NCBI GenBank assembly: GCA_015178975.1
Contig: WHVD01000029.1
Span: 496,001-560,000, forward strand
Origin: Hysterangium stoloniferum
Lineage: Eukaryota; Basidiomycota; Agaricomycetes; Hysterangiales; Hysterangiaceae
Direction of reading: 5' to 3'
DNA length: 64,000 nt
Made by a program: the position numbers and the translations under genes. Of the stretch, positions 46,948 through 58,224 are shown in pieces; positions within the stretch are counted from its first letter, which is position 1; the number at the start of each line of letters is the position of its first letter. Under the pieces are notes generated by a model that was not told the DNA's origin, ran no database searches, and saw only the letters and a list, made by a program, of their open reading frames with translations.

Positions 46948-47709
46948 GGTATGGATGTCAGCTAATGAGAGGAAGTTTTATCTCCAGAAATAATTATAAC
47001 GGGTGGGAGGGGGGGCTCCCGTAAGCGGGGAGTAGAATCAAGATTGATTGGAGAACAGGAAAACAGGAATAACAAAGTTTGGTGGTAAGGTAGCTCTTCT
47101 CATTGTTAGGTACATAAGGACAGGCAATGCTGAAGAAACTTACAAATTCAGGGGGCTGATAGGCCTCTCAGCAGTGATAAGAGCCCTGTCTCCACTGTCG
47201 TTTGGGGTTTCTTGGGTGACTGCACTATTATTGAGATTGTAGCTGTTGTTAAATACTAACAATGTTCAAACTGATTTCTTTTTTTGATGAAGTGCTAGAA
47301 CTCGTCCCAGAAAAAACAATATTCAAAATGAGTACCTGGAGGAGAATATCATCTCTGGGCCCCACCTTGAAACATTGGCTAGGGTGAGGGAGCTGAGTGC
47401 ACTCTCAGACACAAATACATGTTCTGCCACAAAATCATTAACATTCCCCCTTGTACCAACCTTTGACCAATCTATCCAGTCAGAATCCTTTGGTGGTTTC
47501 AAAATGCCTGATTTAAGATGCATGCATTTCATCCAAGAGGACCTAGAACAAAACCAGTGTTCATTTGGCTGTCTGACTCAACTGAACACCTTGCATCACT
47601 GGTTGGCTGGATACCTAGTCAGTTATCAAAATGATTGAAATATGGGTTTGTCCAATAAAAATTAGCCCACGTTTCAAAAAGGAACCATTATCTAGTCAGT
47701 TATTGAAGG
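46948..47709. other. Repeat-island spacer with unassigned ORFs
   Basis: A plus-strand ORF at 47,375-47,638 (87 codons, with DLRCMHFIQEDLEQNQ) and an antisense ORF of 69 codons are open but match nothing I know. CpG is scarce from about 47,060 on. Confidence 0.3.
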
Positions 47710-47828
47710 CCATTGAGACCTGAGAGGCTGACATCCTAGGTTTGGTGCACCCACTCTCAGAGGAGGATGCAGGGTTGTACATGTGCTGGGAAGACTTGTT
47801 TATCATTCTAATGTTCACACTATTATAG
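47710..47828 (+). pseudogene. Unknown repeated coding fragment, copy 2 (inverted, CpG-depleted)
   Basis: The plus strand reads EADILGLVHPLSEEDAGLY, then MCWEDLFIILMFTLL before a stop, the same peptide as on the minus strand at 46,699-46,812. Most base differences turn CG in copy 1 into TG or CA here. Confidence 0.45.
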
Positions 47829-47882
47829 CATGCTGGTTATCCTTTAATAAAACTGGTTTTAGCATGATTAGTGATCTATAGG

Positions 47883-49051
47883 TGTTAAGGGTGTGTACAC
47901 AGAGGGTTTCTGAGGAAACACACAGGAAATTCAGTAGGACTTGGCTTCAGCTTATAGGCTGCACCCTCGTGAGATTGTCTTGTCCAATTTCAAACAGGCA
48001 GATGGGAATCCTGGGGAGTCTGGGCAGAGTTCATGGGTCGAGGGGTTGTGGGTTGAGAGGTTGTGGGTTGAGAGGTTGTGGGTTGAGAGGTTGTGGGTTG
48101 AGAGGTTGTGGGTTGAGAGGTTGTGGGTTGAGAGGTTGTGGGTTGAGAGGTTGTGGGTTGAGAGGTTGTGGGTTGAGAGGTTGTGGGTTGAGAGGTTGTG
48201 GGTTGAGAGGTTGTGGGTTGAGAGGTTGTGGGTTGAGAGGTTGTGGGTTGAGAGGTTGTGGGTTGAGAGGTTGTGGGTTGAGAGGTTGTGGGTTGAGAGG
48301 TTGTGGGTTGAGAGGTTGTGGGTTGAGAGGTTGTGGGTTGAGAGGTTGTGGGTTGAGAGGTTGTGGGTTGAGAGGTTGTGGGTTGAGAGGTTGTGGGTTG
48401 AGAGGTTGTGGGTTGAGAGGTTGTGGGTTGAGAGGTCAGGGAGTTGAGATAAATAAGTCAGAGGTTGAGAGATACATGTGTCGGAGCCCATGGGCTCCGA
48501 CTAGCCAGAGCGGTGTAATTCAAAGAGGAGTTTAGAGCAGAAAATGTACTAGATTACTGGGGAGAATCTAAGCTGATTTTCTGACTGGATTGTATGTACA
48601 ACATCTGCCAGACTATATAGACTGTGGAATGAATAACATACCAAATCCAGTAATAATGAAAATGAAACTAGCAAACATAAAAGGAGATAAGTAAACACCA
48701 AATTTGGTGTTAGGAATGGAGCAGAGTCTGAATTGTGACAGGTCATAAACCATAATGGGAAATGGAGCAGGAGCGGAGTCTGAATTGTGACAGGTCATTG
48801 ACTAAAATGGGAATGGGGCTCAGTTAGAGGGATGACGGGTTTTCCGAGTGGGGTCCAGTGACTGATGTGTGGGATGAGGTCAGACATAGACAGGGACGGA
48901 GTCTGGCGGGTATTCTGGTGACTGATACATGATGTAACGAAGTCGAACGTGGATGAGTCTGACGTACGGAGTCCAGCGGGAATTCTGGTAAACTGACAAT
49001 TGGTGTGTATAAGTTAGTGCCCGGAGTCCTATGGGAATTCCAGTCATAACA
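47883..49051 (+). mobile_element. Solo LTR 5 (1,169 bp), TSD atagg
   Basis: Begins TGTTAAGGGTGTG and ends CAGTCATAACA. atagg flanks it at 47,878-47,882 and 49,052-49,056. It is the same family as LTR 4 (shared ggacttggcttcagcttat and gagcagaaaatg.a.tagatt) but expanded by a minisatellite and with CpG mostly changed to TG/CA. Confidence 0.85.
48035..48436. repeat. 15-bp minisatellite, about 26 near-perfect units
   Basis: The unit is gaggttgtgggttga. At least 24 units between 48,061 and 48,420 are identical, with slightly varied units at both ends. Because 15 is a multiple of three and no unit contains a stop, both plus-strand frames and one minus frame stay open for 160-217 codons; these ORFs are artefacts. 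LTR 4 has an unexpanded, variable version of the same stretch. Confidence 0.95.
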
Positions 49052-49056
49052 ATAGG

Positions 49057-50732
49057 ACACAAAGTAATGATGTCATCAGAGATCACCATGTAATCTGGCA
49101 CATCTAGACCAAAACATTGTGCTTGCTGAGAAAAGATTGGATCTGCCTTTCTTCCCCAGTGTAGAACCAACTATAGTGCCCAAAGTGATTTTTGAAGTGA
49201 GGCCACCTAACTAAGGCACTTCTATGACAGATCATCCACATCAGCATTGCATTTGATGATCATCCCCAATGAAATATCACTATTGCTCCATGGGTTGCTG
49301 GAGGTTCACTCAGATGGTCGGGGACATATTTTCAAACATCATATCACTGCTCCTGGTGGTTGGTGGGAGTTCATTCAGGGATGGTCAGGGACATACTTTC
49401 AAACATTATATCACTGCTCCTGGTGGGTGTGGAAGTAAGACAGCATCACAGATGCCAAGGGAGGATTTTCCAGCTGGAAATCCTGCCAAGAATGGTCTGA
49501 TTGTGCAGACCTGATTTGTGCATCCAGATCACCTTAAAATGACAAATCAATCATCTAGCAAGCCTCCAGCATTTCATAGGATCTCATATGAATTTATATC
49601 CACATTTAATGAATTCCAATATGTGATATTACACATTTATATAATCAGGCTCTATTTGTCATTTGGCATGTACTGGCCATCCCCTGGAAACAGATCCTCC
49701 CCCACATAGTGAGGATACCTCTGATCAATGGGTTCTGTGTAGAAAATGTGTCCCTGCAGGGTCTGTTGAAGTATGACTTATTGAGGTGGAAAAGCTAGAG
49801 CTGATTCCTTGGTGAGTACATGAATGGATGGGTTCCGGAATTTCTCGACTGTTCAAAGTTCAAGTTCTCTCCCTGCTTGGTGGCCCATTCTTAGATTCCT
49901 AAAGAAGACTTTCTTACAGTGACATTGCTGGGGGTTCAACACCGGCAGTTCTTCTTCTAGGGTTCATAGTACCAGAAGTTGTCAGTGTCTGGGAGTTTCC
50001 TCTGTACCAGTAGTTATGATAGCATTTAGATTGAATTCCTAATGTAAGGGGTTTTCTTATTTACAGGGAAAAAGTGGTCTCACCCAGATTGCCAATGTGA
50101 AGAGTCATGTAAATTACCACTTTATGTGCAAAAGTAATAAACTTGAACAGTGTGAAGACAGTCAACTTATATAGTGTGAAAGTGATCGACCTAAGACAGC
50201 ATGATTATAATTGACTCAAATAGTTTGATGGTAACCAACTTAAGACAGTACAATTGTGATCAACTTTACAGTGCAATTTTGATTATTAACAACTAAGTAC
50301 AAGATGTAAGGCCACTTCTAAGCTAGTAGTGGGGTGTCATAGCAAGAGATAAGTGAGCTACTGAGGGATCGACCTCATGGGTACAATCCTGAGTTTTAAG
50401 AGCTGAATGACAATATCATCACAAATTAGAAAGCCATAGATTTAGTTGATCAGGAGTAGGAGTATCATGGTATTAGAACCAATTGGGGAGCATTGACAAT
50501 GAGGTCTGATTTAATGATCCTGAGCTTCAACTATTGCATTATGAAGTCAAGAGTCATTGAGATTGAGAAGACTAAGAGAAGTTGGCAATGGTCGAGACAA
50601 TACCCCTAACCAGTACTTGCAGTTCTTGCAGGTGATGGTTGTCAGGGTTAATAGTGTCTAGGTTGATGCTTAGGGTGTCTACTAGTATGCATATGTCTAT
50701 GCATCCATGGGCATACATAAGATTGGCAGGGA
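49057..50732. other. CpG-poor decayed repeat region
   Basis: No gene was recognised. Short open stretches on the minus strand next to the LTR (49,170-49,060) may be part of the sequence the LTR landed in. Confidence 0.35.
49285..49429. repeat. Two tandem ~72-bp units
   Basis: gaggttcactcagatggtc then ggggacatattttcaaacat, catatcactgctcctggtgg is repeated as gagttcattcagggatggtc then agggacatactttcaaacat, tatatcactgctcctggtgg. Confidence 0.7.
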
Positions 50733-51068
50733 GGGGTTTTGTAGGACGGGCCGGTGTTAGTGAGGCGCGAATGTAGAATGGAATTAAGGCTGAGAGATGT
50801 GGAATGGGAGGGAGCGGGGAAAAGTGGCAAGACAGATGAACTGGACAGCATAGTTCAGAATCAAGTGAATACGAACGGGAATAGACTAGGGAAATAAGTA
50901 CAGACCAATAAACGCTCACCACAATTACCATCCTAAAGCGGGGTCTCACCCAGTTCCGGTCCAAAGGCAGGTGTTAGTCCGAAAAAGGTTCGTCATAATT
51001 AGGCAGTTTGAGGGGAAGGTCTGCAAGAAAAAGGAGGAAGATCAGTGAAAGTCGCAAAATGTGCAGGT
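50733..51068. repeat. Dispersed repeat R1, copy 2 (uninterrupted)
   Basis: Closely similar to 13,967-14,039 joined to 15,367-15,660. It holds a single atgtggaat (near 50,800) where copy 1 has the transposon, so it is the empty site. At 51,068 it passes straight into the Ubp14-like relic. Confidence 0.8.
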
Positions 51069-52140
51069 CTGGACATTGACACAGGACATTGAGAAGATAT
51101 ACGAAGAACTCTTCCCCATCTTGCTGTTTTATCATCCACAATTCCTCGTGGGCCCTTCCGATAAGGGATTTGAACGTTGTGGGTTTGATCCCTTCTGGGA
51201 ATGCAGGCGGTGGAGTCGGGGAGGAATGAAAGAGGGGATCACCGTCGATATCATTGGTTCCACGCCCTCACCAGGACTCGGGCGGGGAAGGGGACACACG
51301 CATGAGGATACGGGAAATGGGTGCGAAAGTGTGATGGCCGGCCTGAGAGGATTCCGGCATTTTGGCATCTTATGGTCAATACAGGACGCGAGTTTAAAAC
51401 TCACATGTCTGCCAAAACACGCGCCTCACACAGCGGACACTCACGCTCAAATCGCCATGCTTGTCCGCATGATACCGGACCTACTTGATTGCATACACCT
51501 CTGCTTTTTCCCAAAGCAGAAGATGTCAGCATGCTTCGGCTCAGGCCCACTGGCGCTGAGACATCTTTTTGGTGCTGATGCAAGACTTTCAGAATATAAG
51601 CGAAGAACTTTTTCGTTTCTTGCTGTGTCATAGTCAAAAGTGCCTTTCTGCTTTTTCGAATGAGAGAATTGAAAATTGTTGGTTAAATACTTTCTTAGAA
51701 TATGGGCGGGGTGAATCGGGGAGAGATGAACGAGGGGATCGCTGCCATTGTCATTAAATCCACGTCCCCATGGGCACCGGGGCGGCGGTAGGCACATCAT
51801 GGGTGTGAGGGAAAGTTGGAGCGAGGGTGAGAGTCTCAACCTGAAAGAGGAGTCCGTCTCGAATTTTGCACATGACAGTTAATACTTTTCTGGGCAGGTG
51901 CCGTGGGGTAAAAAGGATAGGAGGTTGTACGTGCATAAGGCTGGAAGTGTAAAGACTGATTGGAGGGCGGATGCCATGGAGGCCATGGAGCAGCTGTTTC
52001 CCAGATTTCTGAGTCCTGTCGGTCCTGGGTGGAAGAAGTGCTCGAGTACAACGTACCTCAGGATTACCCGACTCTTCAGTGGGTGGACGCCCTCCTTCCC
52101 CATGACAATTCCAACACTTCAGGGGTTTTCATAAACTCTT
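51069..52140 (-). pseudogene. Ubp14/USP5-like ubiquitin protease relic, copy A
   Basis: On the minus strand, from high to low coordinate: TGLRNLGNSC, the Cys box with the catalytic Cys (near 52,025-51,990), followed by ...ALQSVFTLPAL; then at about 51,640-51,570 TQQETKKFFAYILKVLHQ; then at about 51,170-51,080 a second, better copy of the same segment, LIGRAHEELWMIKQQDGEEF then FVYLLNVL. In intact Ubp14 proteins one such segment follows the Cys box, so this copy holds an internal duplication. The UBA and His-box parts are missing. It keeps CpG that copy B at 17 kb has lost. Confidence 0.65.
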
Positions 52141-52959
52141 AGTTGGTCCCCTCCCTCTCCTCAATTATAACAAACATCTTAAGCAGCGGGCCGCTACCAA
52201 CCTAACATACACAAATATCAAAACCTCAGCACACATTCCGATGCTCACAGGAGTCATTCATTGAAAACCCGTGGTCAATTGGGCTCACAGACGGGTCACA
52301 CGAGTTGACAGGACCACGGTGTATTGTCTAGAACTGAGACGGGATACAGGATGTTGTAGCGTACGGTAAGGTAAAGAAAACTCCCGGGCTATACACTGGA
52401 TGCCGCGATCACGTGCATGTTAACTTTTCGGCGAAAATATGACCAGACCTATAGAGGACGAGGACAATACTGTCTGAGTTATATTGTTGGTTATAAACGC
52501 ATAGGGGGGTCTCATGCGTAACTACGGGATTATATACTCAGATACAAGAGCGGTAATGAATAATGACCCCGGTCACTATACGACTCCGGTTGCTCGTTTT
52601 ACCCAAAAATCTAACAGTGCAAACAGAACGACAAAAGGCAAATGCGAACAAAAGGTGATCATGAACAAAGGTGAATGTGTAAGACTGGGGCGCCAGGCTT
52701 ACATTCACCGTCCTTACATATTGGCTCTTAGATCTATTTTTCCCTTGATGCCTTATGCGGGGTCGATGATCCCAGAATGGGCGATATCGTGTGTCAATTA
52801 CAGGGTATCATTGTAAGTTTGCATCAGTCACAGGTGCAATCCTACAGGTCTGTCTCTCAGCTGTCTCTCAGGGCGCAACAAGAAACGCTGTTAATGCACC
52901 CGGGAAATCCGACAGGTTGAAAGAGCTTGCGCTTAGAGGGAATCTCCTGCCATCGAGTA
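52141..52959. other. No gene recognised
   Basis: Short ORFs only; the upstream exons of the hydrolase-like relic that follows could lie here but I cannot read them. Confidence 0.35.
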
Positions 52960-53440
52960 AATGGACACTTGCATCCTCACAGATGATCAAGGCCGAACTC
53001 CTCATAGTATCACTGCTATACAAGGCCTTGATGGATACCGGAAGTCGTCCCCCACCATAGATAATGGTGTTTTCTGGCTTCAGGATCTCTTGCCACAGGC
53101 ATTATCTTGTGTCAGAATTCTCGCATACGGTTATGATGCGCATACCCATGGCGCGAATAGATCACAGCAGAGACTGTATGATACATCTGTGGATGGATTT
53201 CGTAGCCGAATCGACTGGGTTCAGACTCTCTGCTGGAACCTACGTTCGTAGTTCGAAACATTTTACTGTGATTTTCTGATAACCTGCTTATATTCATTGG
53301 CACAGCTTTGGTGGGATCGTATTGAAAAATGTCAGTATATCCCCTATACAATGATAATTGTCTTGATTCAAATTAATTAGGCACTTATCCATGCAAGTTC
53401 GGCTTTCATAATAGACATCTTCCTAATCACCAAGCAGTTG
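52960..53440 (+). pseudogene. Fragment of a DUF676-type alpha/beta hydrolase domain (NLR-like protein N-terminus)
   Basis: The frame reads IQGLDGYRKS, then NGVFWLQDLLPQALSCVRI, LAYGYDAH and later, after a plausible intron, SFGGIVLKN, another short intron, and ALIHASSAF. This is the order of the esterase-like domain (HGLGGH, W..D.LP...ARI.T.GYDA, HS.GG...K.AL) found at the N-terminus of many fungal NACHT/NB-ARC proteins. The nucleophile serine of the S-F-G-G box is present, but the section before it (after YDTSVDGF) stops in frame and no downstream NACHT domain follows. A relic or a badly resolved gene. Confidence 0.5.
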
Positions 53441-54576
53441 GAACTAGCAACATAAGATGTAGATGGGATGGGTGGGGACTGCACATTACGGTGTCGACTT
53501 ACTTGAATGGACTTAGTCGCGCTTGGATGGCCGATTCTTCTTCCAGTCTTGGCAAGATGAGGTGTTAGTTAGACAATTCAATTTTCATTCGGAAGTGTTG
53601 CAACAACAATTGACGCAGTATAATCCCATTAGTAGCCGGTTCAAGACCGGATTTTGCTATAAATTATATACACCGGGATAACCCCCTCTCCAAGCAAATT
53701 TAAGATCCTTAGTAGAACCTTATTTTATATAAGCTCCAACAATCATCCATTGAATCCTTATAAGAGTTAAAATTAGTTAGGGATCTTTTGAGGATCCTCA
53801 GAAATTTGGAACAAAGGCTTTTCACGGTGATAGCATTGTAATCCTGCCTGTTTAATGACAGGCACATACTACTGACAACTCCTCCACTGTCTACCCAATC
53901 TTCTATTGTCCATCCAACCTCTCCGCTCTGACCGGCTTGTTCATTTCTCTATTCTCTCGCCACAATCACAATCACAATACTTTCCCTTTTGTTCTTTATA
54001 TACGCTTTATATCGCCTTTCCATTGTTCCATAAAATATATATTACCCGTCTAACAACGTAGTTACTCTGGAGAATAGCTTCACCACTTGTATTTCCCATA
54101 TTTCTCATACTCTACTGTTTCAACCAAGTTAACTTAGTCATATCTGTTTCGACTGAGCGAGGTTGCCGCAACAAACTTTCAATTATAAAGATTGATGGGA
54201 AATAAAGTAAGTCCATTCCCTGTCTACATTGCTTCCCGACCTGTGGTTTAGTTGACTCCTGCTAGCATGTCCCGGGCTGCTGACACTGAATCTATTGGCT
54301 TTCACAAAGCTCATATTGACATCGTAAAGTTCCCACCGAAGGAGGATGGACCACAACAATATAGTTTTCCAATTACAAACCCTGATCCCCGCAGTCCTTG
54401 AGGCAAGGCAAGTCTCCGAGGGCGACACAAGAAACAATATTCATGAACGCGTACGCTCGTCCTGTCATCTCAAAGATAAAACCTGTTCCGCTCATCGCAG
54501 GGATAAATATTTGCGTCGACGGACGAGATTTTGAGTTGTTACGTACCTAATGGGTCGCCATATCTTCTCCACGACC
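53441..54576. other. No gene recognised
   Basis: Includes a pyrimidine-rich, TATA-containing stretch (53,930-54,010) that looks like a promoter without a clear gene behind it. A T-arm-like ccggttcaagaccgg at about 53,637 has no cloverleaf around it. Confidence 0.35.
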
Positions 54577-54725
54577 TCTCCCAAACGCTACCTCATCCCC
54601 TCATACGTCCCGACACTGCCCGGTACTACAAGAATGCTCATGTCAAGGTAGTGGGATTTGACATGAGCATTCTTGTAGTAGCACGCAGCTCCGCACGCAT
54701 GAGGGGATGAGGTAACGGTTGGGAG
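54577..54725. repeat. Long imperfect hairpin at the edge of repeat R2
   Basis: tactacaagaatgctcatgt plus caa (54,624-54,646) pairs perfectly with 54,658-54,680 around an 11-base loop. The outer arms 54,577-54,604 and 54,699-54,725 pair again (ctacctcatcccctcat with atgaggggatgaggtaa). The middle is mismatched. The right arm is the start of R2 copy 2, so the left arm is an inverted piece of the same repeat. Confidence 0.8.
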
Positions 54726-55093
54726 CCGGATTGGAGAACAGACGAGGATGAGTGGGGGGAAGGTACACGTAGGGGAGACACAGCCGGCAGGGGTGGTAGT
54801 ACCAGCATCTCGCTGAAGTTTGAGCCCAGACCCCAACGCATCTTCGGCATGTGCTTGCTTATGAGGAGCAGTTGACCCGCCGCGGCTGAGGTGCTGCCCC
54901 GACACGGTTTGAGAGCTCCCTTGCGCGAGCGAATAAGACGCTGAGACCTTGGGTGTGCGATGTTGCAGGCGGCATGTGATTCAGAGGGTGGAGACATGGG
55001 GAAAATCAGGTCGTCAGGTGAAGAAGATATGGCGAATGGGATGATGAAGTAACGGGGACCGGAATAAGGATCAGAGCAGCGTGAGACACCCCT
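54655..55093 (-). repeat. Dispersed repeat R2, copy 2
   Basis: Matches 13,343-13,832 over its whole length with indels. The minus-strand ORF keeps SSPDDLIFPMSPPS and NIAHPRSQRLI but shifts frame in the serine/proline-rich part relative to copy 1. Confidence 0.65.
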
Positions 55094-55680
55094 CATGGGC
55101 TACCTGTAACAACTTCCGGTGCTCGGTAGAGAGAGACTTGTCCTTTGGAGATAGATCATTCATGTTAGCCGTGATGAGGGGATCACTGATGAGTTCAAGA
55201 AAAGATCGTGGGGCTCGCAGTTGGCAAGAAGCCTCAGTGGATTGAGGGTCATGAATCAAATTGATGGTGACCTTTGTGAGTTGAAGCGATAAGTCCTCTT
55301 GATCTATGTACAGATAGTGCTATCTCTGGCAGATGATGGTCGTGCCAGAATATGCTCCCATGGCTGGGATGTTGGCTGAATATATGGAGATTGACAAGGT
55401 GGAGTAAATTTTCTTGCACTACCATTGCAATTCATGCCCTTTGTAGGCGACAGAACCCTTTGCAGGTGGGATCTTCTTGACCACTTCATATTCATGCACT
55501 TGCTGTCCCAATTTTCTCAATACAACTCCTGAGTGAAAGGCAGGCCACATGTGCTCTCATGAAGGGACGTCTCGATTTACGCACTCTCTGTAAGCCTTTA
55601 TATTCCATCCTGTGCCGTGTGAGAGGTTGATGTCAATGCAACATAGCCTTAATATTCTACGATATTATGACCAATTTTGA
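55094..55680. other. No gene recognised
   Basis: Only ORFs of about 60 codons, with no domain. Confidence 0.35.
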
Positions 55681-56380
55681 TTGAGAAGTGGCCGTCGTAT
55701 GGTCTCAGAATATTCGCAGTCCAATTTACGTTGTCTCACGTTATTTCACGCTTCCTTCCTTGTTTCATTGTCCCTGGGAAGGCGCAATAGTTACGACCTG
55801 TTCTTCAACCCCTCCGATTATCTCGCAAACATACCAAAAGCTGCGTTCATCCTGCGAACTTACGCCGTTTATGATCGAAAACATCATATTTTCCTCCTGT
55901 TAACTGTCATTGGTAGTGCGACCTTCCCTTTCAATATGGTAATCATTCCATGAGTCTATCATATACTGATATACAGGCAAAATCACATCCATTTAGGGCC
56001 AAAGTATTGTCGTCACATGCTCTTCCGCTTCAGTGGCAAACGCACCATTGTGAGTCTTTCCAATTTCAATAGTTTCACGTCTCATGGTTTACCGCGTACG
56101 CCAACTGTGTGTCATTGTGTTTTTGGCTAATTGAGCAGGATATAATGCGTACATTAGGGGTTGGTTTTGCCAGTGGATCATTTGCTTTCCTGGACATACT
56201 CGCTACAGATCTTACAACATTGCGACACATCTGCATGGTCCAGTTAGAAGAAGGCGGTTGGAAGGGTAGTGGGAACATTTCAAGGTTGATCATGCATCAC
56301 GGTATGCGCTGATCAAATGAACGACGAAGAACGCCCCTGGGTTTACTAAGAGTTCACAGGCTTGTTTTATTTCTTTTCCG
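55681..56380 (+). pseudogene. Decayed multi-pass membrane protein (relative of the 61.5-62.7 kb gene)
   Basis: Open pieces separated by plausible introns read AAFILRTYAVYDRKHH with IFLLLTVIGSA, then QSIVVTCSSASVANAP, then TLGVGFASGSFAFLDILATD, LTTLRHICMVQ, GWKGSGNISRLIMHHG and GLFYFFSVFDL, followed by a stop. The pattern (helix, LRT.A.., helix, FL/FD.....L..., then a hydrophobic run after HHG) is like the membrane protein at 61.5-62.7 kb and like DUF6533-type proteins. The N-terminal helices and the tail are missing, so I call it a relic. Confidence 0.5.
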
Positions 56381-58224
56381 TATTTGATTTATAAGACATC
56401 ACCTTTGGAGTATCGAGTGTTTTCATGGATGCTTTCTTATGCTCTTAGCTCTGTTACCACAATACAAATACTGGCCCCCGTTCTAAACTTCGTACGTTAT
56501 ATTTGCCGATGGATTCGCCCGTAGCAGACAGTAAATGGATGCAAGTTTGATGAGGAGACGATGCCAGTGTGGTAGTAAGCCGGGCGGGATATGTATAGAA
56601 TAATATTTTTAGTGATGGTTGGGAAGGGGCGAAAGTTGTCTCATTATATTCCTTGCAGGAGTCAGAGATGTGAGGAATTTTAGAACGTGCTGCGGGTCGA
56701 TTTAAATAGCTGAGTTGTGTAGGTGTACTTGTGCATTTGTTGTTGTGGGAGTCGATCGGGTGACCTATATGTAGCAGATTGTAGCATGTCTTGGGGGAAT
56801 CACGAAGAAAAATATTGTACAAAACATGCCAGTCCATTGGCAATATTCTCAATTTGGGGAGCGAATTCATGATTGCCAGCAATACAGACAGGGAAACTGT
56901 TTTGGATAGCCACAAGCGATATGGTGACTTGATTCTGATTTTATTGATACCTCCATCACATCATATATTAATCTATTAGGACAACTGGACACATTTGTCT
57001 GAAAATAGAGAACATAACAGATATTGTAACCTTTCCGTCAAAGGGAGCGTTGTTGCCATTATTCGGTGTAACATTTCGTCGGTGGGATCCGTAAGATCGA
57101 CGAGGCTTCTAGAATGAGGTTACTGCGTCGGTCATTGGGGGGAGCTGGTTCGGGAAATCCACTATGTTTATCAATGTTGGGAACCCTATGAACGACTTAA
57201 TTACCGGGGGCTCGAATTCTCAATCTCAGAATATCCCGTGGAAAATATATTTACGCGAGAATGTTCAAATATTTGAAAATGTTGCGGAAATTATGTATAT
57301 TCTATAGAGTTCTCCTAGCATTTTTCAAATTAAATTATATAAAGCATTGGGTTTGGAACGCAGGAAGCTGATAAACAAGCGTTAAATATTCATATTGAGG
57401 ATTGAGGGTTGCAAGCTGCAAGGAGCTCTAGATTATCTGCAAGTGGTGTTTGATCAACAGCGGTTTACTGGGTATGTAAGGATCAGGCATGCACGGTCCT
57501 CATCCGTTTGTTACAGTCATCTACTTTTCAAACGATAAATCACTTCGTCTTGCGAAGAGCACCGATTATTTCAACAAAGATTATGGGATAAATATCTGAA
57601 AATGAATAAAGTCCTAGAAAATCACAAAGAAAATTTGTTTTACTATCTTTGCTTAGCACGATGCACTAGTAAACACCAGCACTGTAAAAATATGGTGGAT
57701 TCCTCCAGCCTCATCTACTTCGGTAATGCTCTGTGCGAGGAGCTGTATGGTTGGGTAGGGGGAGAGTGTTAGCTCTCCGCGTATGCGTGGGAAGACTCGC
57801 CGCTCGGGAGGGCGAGTCTCCTCATGCGTTACAACTCTCACATTAATGACTTGTTATTATGAGTTACTATAGATAAATGAACTGTTGAATTTTAATACTG
57901 TCCTTCATATGAGGGGAGGGTGGGCGGGTAAAACTGAATAGAATGACTAAAGGAATGATAGAGTGTAGATGAGTGCGAAATATTAGGATTGTAACGACCG
58001 TGTTGTAGTAGTAAAAAACGAAAAGGCGTGAGAGTCCTCAGTACGCTCGGCTGGACGTTGAGTGCCGAACTACTCCCGGCATGCCAGGGATCGTACGGCA
58101 CTCGATACTCCCCACTGCAGCCTCTATCATGTAAGAATGTCCATCTATATTGCTGAAAATCAAATGCATAATGCAAAGATCCGTCGAAATCATTCAAAAT
58201 GTCCACTCTTCCTCTGGGTCTAAA
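56381..58224. other. No gene recognised
   Basis: AT-rich. A 153-codon antisense ORF (56,915-56,454) and shorter ORFs have no recognisable domain. Confidence 0.4.

Noticed and set aside
47882..48535. Long ORFs of 168-217 codons with pentapeptide repeats
   Set aside because: They are readings of the 15-bp minisatellite inside LTR 5; the array is open in several frames on both strands, so no frame has coding support.
53620..53660. tRNA suggested by the T-arm-like ccggttcaagaccgg
   Set aside because: No acceptor, D-arm or anticodon arm can be drawn around it.
56454..56915. 153-codon minus-strand ORF
   Set aside because: No recognisable domain or splice context; it lies downstream of a decayed gene in AT-rich sequence and could be chance.
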